A DNA stretch of 7,895 bases from an uncultured Flavobacteriales bacterium (GCA_946479125.1 CAMLET010000137.1:1-7895), one strand, 5' to 3'; counted from the stretch's first letter, positions 1 through 6,676 are shown. Notes: generated from the letters alone by a model not told the origin. Program-made: numbers and translations.

Positions 1-1
1 A

Positions 2-1882
2 CTCGGAAATACGAGCTGGAGTCAAGTAGTAGTCAGCGAAAGCTTTGAGCAATCGTGTAGCAACTATTACAACTCTTTTTACCTGGGATGCATTCCAAAC
101 TGGATCTCCACTTCAGGAACTCCCGACAACAATTCTCCTTCAGGACTTGGAACAGCTTACCAAGGAAGTAGATTTGTGAACGCTTATGCTAACTGGAATC
201 CTGCATTGTATACACCTGCTGAACGTTCAGAAGGAATTGCATTGAACTATGCATTCCAAGCGGGTACAACATACAAAATTTCATATGCTGTTAAAGGTGG
301 TTCGGGCGCAAACCCTGCAACACAAACCTATACAGCAAAATGGATTCTGACAAATGGAATGGTTAATCAATCTGGTGGTTTGGGTGCTCCTCAGGAAGCT
401 ACTCCAGCAATTCCATCAGGAAGTCAACAATTACCAAACATGTCATTCAACGGTCAAGGCTGGACAGTTAATACTCAGACTTTCACTGCTACTACAAACT
501 TTTCACAATTGTGGTTAAGACAATGGATGACTTCCTCTGTTTCGAATTCGTACATCAATGGAGCAATTCAATTAGACGATTTCAAATTAGAGATCATTTG
601 TACACCAACATTAGCAATTACAGGAGCAAGTTCGTTTTGTCAAGGTGCACCAATGAGCTTTACAGGATCTGTAACAAATGGTTGTCAAATTACCAATAAC
701 GTTTGGACAGTAGTTGAATCGGATCAATTCGGAACACCAGCTTCAGGAGCAACAGAATGGTGGAGTCCTTGGGCAACAGGAACTCCGGGAGTATTGAATA
801 TTCCTTCGGCAGCAAGCGGTGGTCCAACTATGGTATGTGGAAAATACTACAGAATCAAATTGGCGGTTCAAAACGCTTACACCAACTGGACAGAAACAAC
901 AAAGATCATCTATGTAAATTGTCCTCCAAGCTTTAAATTGAAAGGAAGCACAAGCAGAATATGTACTGGTGAACAAGCAACATTGAATGCAACATTGAAT
1001 TCAGGAAATCCTGTTAATTACACATTGAACTGGACACCAATTACTCCGGCTGGACCGAGTATTTACAACGGACCTATGGCAGGAGTTGTGGTAAGTCCTT
1101 CTGTTACGACAACTTATCTTGTTACCGTTACTGACAATATCACAGGATGTTCTGCATCAGCACAATGGACTGTTACAGTTGAAAACAACGATCCGGCTTT
1201 CGCTCTCACAACAAATCCTTCTAATTCTTCATACCTGCAGATAACTGCTAGTCCGTTGGTTACATCTGGTCATCCTTCAGGCTTCGGTTACATGTGGTTT
1301 GTCGAAGAACTAAACAGTTCAGGAAATCCAGTTTACTCTACAAACAGTAACGTTTCAACCGTTGCTCCTTGTTGGTGGACAGGAAACGGTGCTCCTACTA
1401 CATTCTCGGGTTTCGACGGATTAACACAAACAACTTCTAACTCATGTTCACCTGCAAACGGAATGTTCAAGTACAATACAAGCTACCGTATTACACGCGG
1501 TGTATGGTCTACCAACTGTACATGGGCACAGGTTTCATACACATTGATTTACCAAAAAAGTGGTGAGTGGGTGTTTGTAGAAGATGATAAAGCACCGGAT
1601 ATGAGCGGAGCCGTAGCTTCAATTAAAGAAAACGGACCGGTTCAGTTGACGTTATCGCCGAACCCAGCAACAGATTTAGTGAGCATTTCAGTTAATACCT
1701 CTACAACAGGAGTACTTAATGTTACTGATCTATCTGGACGTATTGTGTTCAGTACAGCATTAAAGGCTGGATCAGGAGTATTTGAACTTCAAGTTGGCAA
1801 CTATTCTCCGGGAACGTATTTGGTTAACGTAGTTGAGAACAATAACATCCGATCAACAGAGAAATTAGTGATCACAGAATAA
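2..1882 (+). CDS. Large secreted protein with T9SS type A sorting domain (5'-truncated)
   Basis: The frame is open from the left edge, so the true start lies outside the window; the GTG at 176 is an internal valine codon. About 626 residues are visible. Residues 1-200 resemble a jelly-roll, carbohydrate-binding-like domain ending in the typical strand IQLDDFKLEI. Residues about 205-308 form an unnamed cysteine-containing domain. Residues about 309-394 match the Bacteroidota Ig-like pattern (CTGEQATL, a central W, TTTYLVTVTD, then GCSASA). Residues about 398-520 look like a diverged second copy of the unnamed domain. From residue 547 to the end there is a T9SS C-terminal sorting domain: LSPNPATD, then LSGRIVF, then GTYLVNV, then a K-L-V ending. 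By family knowledge, such proteins cross the outer membrane through the T9SS and are anchored or released after the tail is cleaved. The residue make-up (many S, T, N, G; paired Cys) suits an extracellular protein. Its substrate or partner cannot be told. An adhesin or polysaccharide-binding role is inference. Confidence 0.9.
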   Translation, partial: LGNTSWSQVVVSESFEQSCSNYYNSFYLGCIPNWISTSGTPDNNSPSGLGTAYQGSRFVNAYANWNPALYTPAERSEGIALNYAFQAGTTYKISYAVKGGSGANPATQTYTAKWILTNGMVNQSGGLGAPQEATPAIPSGSQQLPNMSFNGQGWTVNTQTFTATTNFSQLWLRQWMTSSVSNSYINGAIQLDDFKLEIICTPTLAITGASSFCQGAPMSFTGSVTNGCQITNNVWTVVESDQFGTPASGATEWWSPWATGTPGVLNIPSAASGGPTMVCGKYYRIKLAVQNAYTNWTETTKIIYVNCPPSFKLKGSTSRICTGEQATLNATLNSGNPVNYTLNWTPITPAGPSIYNGPMAGVVVSPSVTTTYLVTVTDNITGCSASAQWTVTVENNDPAFALTTNPSNSSYLQITASPLVTSGHPSGFGYMWFVEELNSSGNPVYSTNSNVSTVAPCWWTGNGAPTTFSGFDGLTQTTSNSCSPANGMFKYNTSYRITRGVWSTNCTWAQVSYTLIYQKSGEWVFVEDDKAPDMSGAVASIKENGPVQLTLSPNPATDLVSISVNTSTTGVLNVTDLSGRIVFSTALKAGSGVFELQVGNYSPGTYLVNVVENNNIRSTEKLVITE

Positions 1883-1895
1883 GAGTTCTATTCAT

Positions 1896-1936
1896 AAAAA
1901 ATGGAAGGCTGTTTCGCAAGATTCAGCCTTTTTTTT
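1896..1936 (+). terminator. Rho-independent terminator of the T9SS protein gene
   Basis: A perfect 7-bp stem, AAGGCTG (1905-1911) with CAGCCTT (1924-1930), encloses a 12-base loop and runs into a T tract (1929-1936). A run of six A lies just before the stem. It begins 14 bases after the stop codon, as expected for the end of this transcript. Confidence 0.85.
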
Positions 1937-1967
1937 GTTCCCACAGACTTTGACGTGAGTTTAAATG

Positions 1968-1998
1968 AAAAAAAGGCTACCCGTTTCCGGATAGCCTT
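1968..1998 (-). terminator. Rho-independent terminator of the small minus-strand gene
   Basis: Read on the minus strand, the stem AAGGCTA (1998-1992) pairs with TAGCCTT (1979-1973). An inner 3-bp CCG/CGG stem and a 4-base loop follow after one mismatch, and the T tract is opposite A1968-A1974. It starts 19 bases past the stop of the small gene at 2018. This is good independent evidence that a minus-strand transcript ends here. Confidence 0.8.
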
Positions 1999-2017
1999 AC
2001 AAAGTTTTAAGTAAATT

Positions 2018-2164
2018 CTAGTTCAATTGAACAAGCACTTTCGTATGCTTTAGTTTTTTAACTTCCAACGATTTGCTGTAGTTCAAAATTTGATTAATGA
2101 CAGCCAAAGATGGATTTGCAACCTCTTGTTGCGCGTTTTTCGAGTATTTTTTTATCATAGGCAT
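2018..2164 (-). CDS. Small conserved-looking protein of unknown function (48 aa)
   Basis: I do not know a function. The product from ATG 2164 is 48 residues, basic (many Lys), without a signal peptide or membrane segment. Its C-terminal half contains NPSLAVINQILNYSKSLEV, then a KK-rich stretch, and it ends in VLVQLN. I recall similar short Bacteroidota proteins with a PS...I.NYSKSLEVKK...LN pattern, but could not check this. The frame also runs back to a TTG at 2200. ATG 2164 (MPMIKKYS) or ATG 2158 (MIKKYS) is preferred because the extra residues are lower quality and TTG starts are rare. A hairpin terminator lies just downstream in the right orientation, which supports a real transcript. A weak GGAAG lies 12 bases before ATG 2164. 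A poor promoter-like ATATTTTG lies at 2205-2198 on this strand. The AT-rich DNA also gives an opposite-strand open frame, which I judge spurious. Confidence 0.65.
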   Translation of the reverse strand: MPMIKKYSKNAQQEVANPSLAVINQILNYSKSLEVKKLKHTKVLVQLN

Positions 2165-2283
2165 TTTAAGACATTTCTTCCAAAACGAATTCCTTTTCAA
2201 AATATTGTTCCCTGGTTGAAAAATTTAACAACCTCTCAAAACGAATACGTTGGTATCTTTTCTCGTTTTTAGAATTTACCATT

Positions 2284-2313
2284 TTGGAATTTAGAATTCT
2301 AAAGCTACATTTA
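2284..2313 (+). promoter_or_regulatory. Candidate Bacteroidota-type promoter of the SPFH gene
   Basis: TTG at 2284-2286 and TACATTTA at 2306-2313 are separated by 19 bases. They match the Bacteroidota -33 TTG / -7 TAnnTTTG pattern with one mismatch. The start codon at 2334 would follow a leader of roughly 15 bases. No Shine-Dalgarno sequence is seen, which is normal for this phylum. Promoter calls from sequence alone are weak in AT-rich DNA. Confidence 0.45.
2290..2303. promoter_or_regulatory. Perfect 14-bp palindrome in the promoter spacer (possible operator)
   Basis: TTTAGAATTCTAAA is its own reverse complement and sits between the candidate -33 and -7 elements of the SPFH gene. That is where a dimeric repressor could block RNA polymerase. 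Its AT-richness makes chance occurrence possible, so the operator role is inference. Confidence 0.35.
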
Positions 2314-2333
2314 CAATAACTCAAAACTTAATT

Positions 2334-3251
2334 ATGAATATACCTTTACTCGTAGGAATTGGCGCCGGTGTTTTGCTCCTTCTTCTCAGCTTTATTACAG
2401 TTCAACAAGGAACAATTGGAGTCATTACACTATTTGGTAAGTACCGCAGAATATTGCATCCCGGACTTAGTTTAAGAATTCCTTTCTTCGAAAAAGTACA
2501 TAGTAAGGTTTCTATTCAGAACCGTGCTTACGAAATGGAGTTTCAAGCAATTACGCAAGATCAGGCAAACGTTTATTTCAAAGCCATGTTGGTGTACGCT
2601 GTATTGGACAACCGGGAAGAAACCATTAAAAATGTTGCCTTTAAGTTCATTGACACTCGAAATTTTTCACAAGCCTTGGTTCGAACTATTGAAGGATCCG
2701 TTCGTGGGTTTGTTGCTACAAAGAAACAAGCAGAAATTCTCTTGTTACGTGGTGAAATTGTTGCCGATGTGAAAGATGGTTTAGATCACGTTCTAGAAAC
2801 CTGGGGATTCCATTTGATCGATTTACAACTAAACGACATCACGTTTGACGCTGAAATTACAAGTTCAATGGCAAAAGTAGTAGCTTCTAACAACTTGAAA
2901 GCGGCTGCCGAAAATGAAGGTCAGGCATTGTTAATTACGAAAACAAAAGCTGCCGAGGCGGATGGAAATGCAATTAAAATTGCTGCTCAGGCTGAGAAAG
3001 AAGCTTCTCAACTAAAAGGACAAGGTATTGCTTTGTTCCGTGAGGAAGTTGCTCGTGGTATGACAGAAGCTGCTGAGCAAATGAAATCGGCTAATCTGGA
3101 TACATCTTTAATCTTGTTCTCTATGTGGACTGAAGCTGTGAAAGAATTCGCAGAAAAAGGAAATGGAAACGTTATCTTTTTAGACGGATCAACTGACGGA
3201 ATGGAAAAAACCATGAAACAGATGATGGCTCAAAATACAATGAAGAAATAG
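2334..3251 (+). CDS. SPFH/band 7 (stomatin/prohibitin-like) membrane protein
   Basis: The 305-residue product starts with a single hydrophobic segment (residues about 3-22, IPLLVGIGAGVLLLLLSFIT). The SPFH/band-7 domain follows (about 23-180): VQQGTIGVITLFGKYRRILHP fits the family's entry signature, and GFHLIDLQLNDITF fits its C-terminal end. Residues about 180-250 are rich in Ala, Glu and Lys and probably form the coiled-coil helix that drives oligomerisation. The tail (about 255-305) contains LILFSMWTEAVKEF. The arrangement and length resemble plant HIR-type and bacterial slipin/QmcA-like proteins. These proteins build ring-like assemblies on the inner membrane and organise membrane microdomains or modulate proteases. 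The usual bacterial partner NfeD is not adjacent, and the gene appears monocistronic with its own terminator. ATG 2334 is chosen because the membrane segment begins at once after it. The exact subfamily and partner are uncertain. Confidence 0.88.
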   Translation: MNIPLLVGIGAGVLLLLLSFITVQQGTIGVITLFGKYRRILHPGLSLRIPFFEKVHSKVSIQNRAYEMEFQAITQDQANVYFKAMLVYAVLDNREETIKNVAFKFIDTRNFSQALVRTIEGSVRGFVATKKQAEILLLRGEIVADVKDGLDHVLETWGFHLIDLQLNDITFDAEITSSMAKVVASNNLKAAAENEGQALLITKTKAAEADGNAIKIAAQAEKEASQLKGQGIALFREEVARGMTEAAEQMKSANLDTSLILFSMWTEAVKEFAEKGNGNVIFLDGSTDGMEKTMKQMMAQNTMKK

Positions 3252-3271
3252 TATTTCAATCAATAAAATGG

Positions 3272-3306
3272 AAAGCGGTTATCAGTTTTGGTGATCGCTT
3301 TTTTTT
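3272..3306 (+). terminator. Rho-independent terminator of the SPFH gene
   Basis: AAAGCG (3272-3277) pairs with CGCTTT (3296-3301). After a 3-base bulge, ATCA (3281-3284) pairs with TGAT (3292-3295) around a 7-base loop, and a T tract runs from 3299 to 3306. It begins about 20 bases after the stop codon. Confidence 0.8.
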
Positions 3307-3307
3307 G

Positions 3308-3349
3308 AAACACATAGAACTCAATAGTTAAAACATAGTCACATAGTTT
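3308..3349 (-). repeat. CTATGTG-unit element, inverted copy
   Basis: On the minus strand this 42-base stretch begins AAACTATGTGACTATGT and ends CTATGTGTTT. With one or two small gaps it matches the two plus-oriented copies at 3368 and 3511. Its CACATAGTTTA end (3340-3350) faces the next copy: ACATAGTTTA (3341-3350) and TAAACTATGT (3367-3376) form a perfect 10-bp stem with a 16-base loop. It starts right after the SPFH terminator. Confidence 0.7.
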
Positions 3350-3367
3350 ACTTATAATCAGATTTAT

Positions 3368-3410
3368 AAACTATGTACATACGTGAATCTGCTACGTGGA
3401 CTATGTGTTA
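3368..3410 (+). repeat. CTATGTG-unit element, direct copy 1
   Basis: This 43-base copy contains CTATGTA (3371), ATACGTG (3379), CTACGTG (3392) and CTATGTG (3401), with the invariant block GTGAATCTGCTA in the middle. It agrees with the copy at 3511 at 35 of 43 positions by my alignment. It is the most degenerate of the three in its heptamers. Confidence 0.8.
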
Positions 3411-3510
3411 AGCACACAGCTTAGCATCATCTTTTCTTTACTATTGACTTCCCATTGACACAACGAAGATTGATTAACGTAAATCTCTTTAACAATTGTC
3501 ATAAAAATCC

Positions 3511-3553
3511 AAACTATGTGTCTATGTGAATCTGCTATGTGAGCTATGTGTTT
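3511..3553 (+). repeat. CTATGTG-unit element, direct copy 2
   Basis: This 43-base copy carries four perfect CTATGTG heptamers at 3514, 3522, 3535 and 3544, with GAATCTG between the second and third. It ends 10 bases before the stop codon (3564-3566) of the minus-strand VWA gene. About 100 bases of sequence with no recognised feature (3411-3510) separate it from the previous copy. Together the three copies fill much of the 312-base gap between convergent genes. Confidence 0.85.
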
Positions 3554-3563
3554 AATGGGTTTT

Positions 3564-5645
3564 TTAGTAAGCCCCCCAACGTCTTCTCAGGAACCATTCC
3601 ATCCCAAAAATCACAATCAACAATGCAAAATACCACCACCAATCTATAATTGACGTGTATCCAGAATCTTCGTACTGCATGGTTGCGATGTCGCTTCTAT
3701 TCTCCAATGTATTCAACAATTTCTCGTAATTCGAAAGCGTGTAAAAGTTTCCTTCGCTTTGTTTTGAAAGCTGCTGTAGAACACCGAAATCGGCCCTATT
3801 CGTCAAGCGCTCCAAAGCAATATCTTCCACAACAAAACTTCCGTTTTTGGTTGAGACTTTTCCTTTATATTTAGCTTTCGCTGTCCATTTGTACTCACCA
3901 GGCGACAATTGTCCAAGGTTTGCTTTGTAGAAGTTCGTCACAGGTGAGAAATTCACTTTCTCCGACTTCCCGCCCACTTTTGTTACCTGAATATCAATTT
4001 CCGGGCTAGTGATCAACTCCATTGCTTCGCTGTAAAATTCAGCTTTTGCTTCAATATCTTCCGTAACCAGGAAACGTTTCGGGAAAGTCAATCTGAATGG
4101 ATCAGAATTTTGTTTGATTGTAAGATAAAGTGAAATCTTATTTACAAATTCTTCGAATCCGGCATTCGACTTCTTCATCATGAATTCCTTCATTTTCCAA
4201 CGCCAAACACCTTCACCCAATGTAACTGCAATTTTTGCTTTTCGTCCGTTCAACATCAACAACAATGGGTCTTTCTTTTCTACAGAACCAACTCGCTGCG
4301 TCAAAATTACTTCAGCATCTGACGGAACTGAAACACTTCCGAACTTCGCTTTCAATGGTGCGGCTGTTTTGAACATTGACTTACATTCATCTGTAAATTC
4401 AAATGCGTTAAATCCACTGGAAACTGAAGGATAAACATCATCTTGTTGTCCGGAACTATTGAACTTGAAATTCAAGCCATACTGACTCAAAACGTTTGAA
4501 GAACATGTTGGGCCAACAATTAACCAAACCGGAACACCTTTTTCTTTCAAAGATTGAAATAAAGCCGCATTTGGTTTCGTACCGTTTTCATACCAAACAA
4601 CCATGCTTGGTAAAACAGGTTTCAGTGTATAGTTATTGGAGAATTGAGTTTCAATTACAGCTCGTTTATCCAATTCCAAAACCGAACGCAATGCCGCAAT
4701 ATCTGGATGTGGCGCATCTGCCAAAAACAGGATGTTCGCTTTCGTATCTACAATTTCTATATAGCAATTCTGCTGGTTGTTTTCAAAAGTGAATTCTCCT
4801 TTTTTGTGTTCAACCATTACGGTATATCGCTGATAACCTTTGTTCTTCGCTTCCACTTCAAAAACTACACGCTGTTGGTCGAACGCAGCATTTGCCGTTG
4901 CAACAGTTTTGCGTTGAATCGATTTCCCATTCTGAAGTAAGGAAACAACTATCGTTGTTCCAGAAAATTTATTCGCATCAACAAGTGCTTCGATAGGAAA
5001 CGTATTGTTGACAAAAGCGACTTCATTCGTGAAAACAGATTTCAGTGATAAATCCTTTTTAGTAATCGTATCTCCAACTCCAAGAGAAAAAACCGGAGTA
5101 AATTGTAATCTGTCAGCCGCATACATCGGATGCGCAGCTTCATTGAAGTTTCCATCAGAAATCAAAACTACACCACCTAAATTTCTATTGAAATAAACAT
5201 CATGCAAGTATTCAAATCCACCAGCAAGGTTGGTTTTCTTATCGTTAAATTCTGTTTTAGAATATGCTCTGGTTTTCTCTCCTAAACTCACAAATTTCAA
5301 ATCAAATCGATCACCAAAACGTTCTTCGAGTGCATTCTTGAATCCGTCAACGTCTTTTCTCACTTTGGCGCTATCCTTATAATTCATCATTGAAGACGAT
5401 TCATCTATCATAGTCACCAAAAGCGGTTTTTCTTGTCGGTAAGTCAATGTTTCCCAAATCAATCCTAAAAGAAGAACCAATACAAGAAACAATCCCGCTG
5501 AACGCAGGACGTATAAAATTCGAAGTTCTTTCTTCTCCCAGGTTGTTCGCTGTGCTGATTTATAGTAGTAATAGTACGATAATCCCAATGCAACAATTGC
5601 AAACGGAACCAGCCACCACAAGGAAAAATCTGAGAAAAATGTCAT
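3564..5645 (-). CDS. VWA-domain membrane protein with amidotransferase-like middle domain
   Basis: The 693-residue product has two N-terminal membrane segments (about 9-27 and 45-64), then a von Willebrand factor A domain (about 74-195). The metal-ion-dependent adhesion site reads DESSS (D81, S83, S85), with T138 in KTNL and D164 in LISDGNFN as probable further ligands. A beta-rich stretch follows (about 200-300). A class I glutamine-amidotransferase-like Rossmann region runs from about 303 (ANILFLAD) to 385 (VWLIVGPT). More beta-rich, probably periplasmic sequence leads to a last membrane helix (about 668-686) and a basic tail ending FLRRRWGAY. The layout is like the BatA/BatB-related VWA membrane proteins common in Bacteroidota, whose role is poorly known (envelope integrity or stress has been proposed). 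No AAA+ MoxR partner is adjacent. ATG 5645 lies 2 bases after the stop of the upstream DUF3078 gene, so the two are almost certainly co-transcribed and perhaps translationally coupled. No terminator follows, only the CTATGTG elements. Confidence 0.85.
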   Translation of the reverse strand: MTFFSDFSLWWLVPFAIVALGLSYYYYYKSAQRTTWEKKELRILYVLRSAGLFLVLVLLLGLIWETLTYRQEKPLLVTMIDESSSMMNYKDSAKVRKDVDGFKNALEERFGDRFDLKFVSLGEKTRAYSKTEFNDKKTNLAGGFEYLHDVYFNRNLGGVVLISDGNFNEAAHPMYAADRLQFTPVFSLGVGDTITKKDLSLKSVFTNEVAFVNNTFPIEALVDANKFSGTTIVVSLLQNGKSIQRKTVATANAAFDQQRVVFEVEAKNKGYQRYTVMVEHKKGEFTFENNQQNCYIEIVDTKANILFLADAPHPDIAALRSVLELDKRAVIETQFSNNYTLKPVLPSMVVWYENGTKPNAALFQSLKEKGVPVWLIVGPTCSSNVLSQYGLNFKFNSSGQQDDVYPSVSSGFNAFEFTDECKSMFKTAAPLKAKFGSVSVPSDAEVILTQRVGSVEKKDPLLLMLNGRKAKIAVTLGEGVWRWKMKEFMMKKSNAGFEEFVNKISLYLTIKQNSDPFRLTFPKRFLVTEDIEAKAEFYSEAMELITSPEIDIQVTKVGGKSEKVNFSPVTNFYKANLGQLSPGEYKWTAKAKYKGKVSTKNGSFVVEDIALERLTNRADFGVLQQLSKQSEGNFYTLSNYEKLLNTLENRSDIATMQYEDSGYTSIIDWWWYFALLIVIFGMEWFLRRRWGAY

Positions 5646-5647
5646 TT

Positions 5648-6586
5648 TTATTTATTCGTTAAGGTATAAGCAATTCCTAATCCAAGCACAGATTTGAATT
5701 GCAATCTCGGTCCAACATTTCCGTCGCGATCAACGGATTTAATATCGTCGTCATAAATCATATTCCACTGCAAACTTGCGGAAAACCATTCATTTACTTT
5801 AAATGCAAAGATGTTCTCAAGGTTGACATCCACGTTTTGTGGATTATTCAGGTAATTCGAGAAAAACTCTGCTTTTGTCTTCATCTCAATATTCTTAAAG
5901 ATCTCTTTCTGAAACTTAAAGCGAAGAAACGAACCAAACTCATAGCGCACCTGTTTTCCTTTCGTAATCACATTTCCCAAACCATCGTATTCTGCTTTGT
6001 CCACACCAAAGGCTCCAGCATTTGCAAGAGTTTCATCTTTAACTAACGTAATCTTTCCCGCCAATGGTGAAAGGTACATATTAAAAGCTGCACTTGGAGC
6101 GTACTCAATACCTATTGAAATATTGATGTAAGCGGGTGCAAGCCATCTTGAAATTGGAACAGAATCGTTCGGAAAAGCAAAACCATCTAAACTTTGCGTT
6201 TTGAATCCGGCAGTTGCAGTATAGAACCAATGGTCTTTAAACTTCAAACCGAACGTAGAGTTGAGATCGATCTTATCATCCGTTTTCTGCAAACCATCAG
6301 CTTTCCCTGAAGAATCAATATATCTTAATCCTCCTAAAGCAAACTTCAAATCATTGGTCCACTTCATATCGTACTTTTCATATTTGATAGAAGCATCAAC
6401 AAAACCCAAAGCTGTAATGTTATTTCTACCTCCAGCTGCCCAATTCACAAAAGCAGATTGAGAACCGTTAACTCCAAAAATGGTTTTAGATGTCCAGTTT
6501 TTTACAACTGTAGAATCCTTGGTTTCCTGAGCATTTACCAGTATTCCACTACACAATGCCATCACAACTAGTACAAATCTTTTCAT
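5648..6586 (-). CDS. DUF3078 family outer-membrane beta-barrel protein
   Basis: The 312-residue product starts with a signal peptide (KR, hydrophobic core to about residue 17, probable cleavage after VNA19 before QE). The mature protein opens with a W-x-S-K segment and FVNWAAGGRNN (residues about 46-56), which I recognise as the hallmark of the DUF3078 family in Bacteroidota. The rest alternates polar and aromatic residues in strand-sized blocks (for example YEKYDMKWTNDLKFALGG and FLRFKFQKEIFKNIEMKTKAEFF in part), as in a porin-like barrel of roughly 12-14 strands; it ends GLGIAYTLTNK. It is probably an outer-membrane protein. Its substrate is unknown. It is the first gene of the operon and carries the promoter. 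The family call is from memory and no profile search was run. Confidence 0.82.
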   Translation of the reverse strand: MKRFVLVVMALCSGILVNAQETKDSTVVKNWTSKTIFGVNGSQSAFVNWAAGGRNNITALGFVDASIKYEKYDMKWTNDLKFALGGLRYIDSSGKADGLQKTDDKIDLNSTFGLKFKDHWFYTATAGFKTQSLDGFAFPNDSVPISRWLAPAYINISIGIEYAPSAAFNMYLSPLAGKITLVKDETLANAGAFGVDKAEYDGLGNVITKGKQVRYEFGSFLRFKFQKEIFKNIEMKTKAEFFSNYLNNPQNVDVNLENIFAFKVNEWFSASLQWNMIYDDDIKSVDRDGNVGPRLQFKSVLGLGIAYTLTNK

Positions 6587-6626
6587 AGAAATAATTTAGT
6601 GATTCCAACTGATGGAAAGATCGAAA

Positions 6627-6659
6627 CAAAAATAATGGTTTAGACGCTAGTTTGAACAA
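6627..6659 (-). promoter_or_regulatory. Candidate promoter of the DUF3078-VWA operon
   Basis: On the minus strand TATTTTTG (6634-6627) is a full match to TAnnTTTG. A TTG lies 22 bases upstream (6659-6657), slightly longer than the usual spacing. The start codon at 6586 would follow a leader of about 35 bases. Confidence 0.5.
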
Positions 6660-6676
6660 TAAGTTGAAGTAGTTTA

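Noticed and set aside
176..178. GTG as the start of the first gene
   Set aside because: The same frame is open without a stop to the left edge and the upstream residues continue the same domain, so this is an internal valine codon of a truncated gene.
2021..2032. Perfect 12-bp palindrome GTTCAATTGAAC as a regulatory site
   Set aside because: It lies within the last codons (V-Q-L-N) of the small gene and is readily explained by coding sequence and AT-richness.
2165..2200. TTG start at 2200 for the small minus-strand gene
   Set aside because: It adds 12 residues with no clear pattern. Two ATG codons at 2164 and 2158 are better starts, and a weak promoter-like element overlaps 2198-2205.
2090..2272. 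Plus-strand 60-residue open frame antisense to the small gene
   Set aside because: It has no terminator or promoter of its own and its translation shows no family-like pattern. The minus-strand gene explains the region better.
3308..3553. CRISPR array made of the CTATGTG repeats
   Set aside because: The repeat units are degenerate heptamers at irregular spacing, one copy is inverted, there are no uniform spacers, and no cas genes are near.
4496..4940. Two overlapping 98-residue plus-strand open frames inside the VWA gene
   Set aside because: They are antisense to a well-supported coding region, and their translations look like reverse-strand noise.
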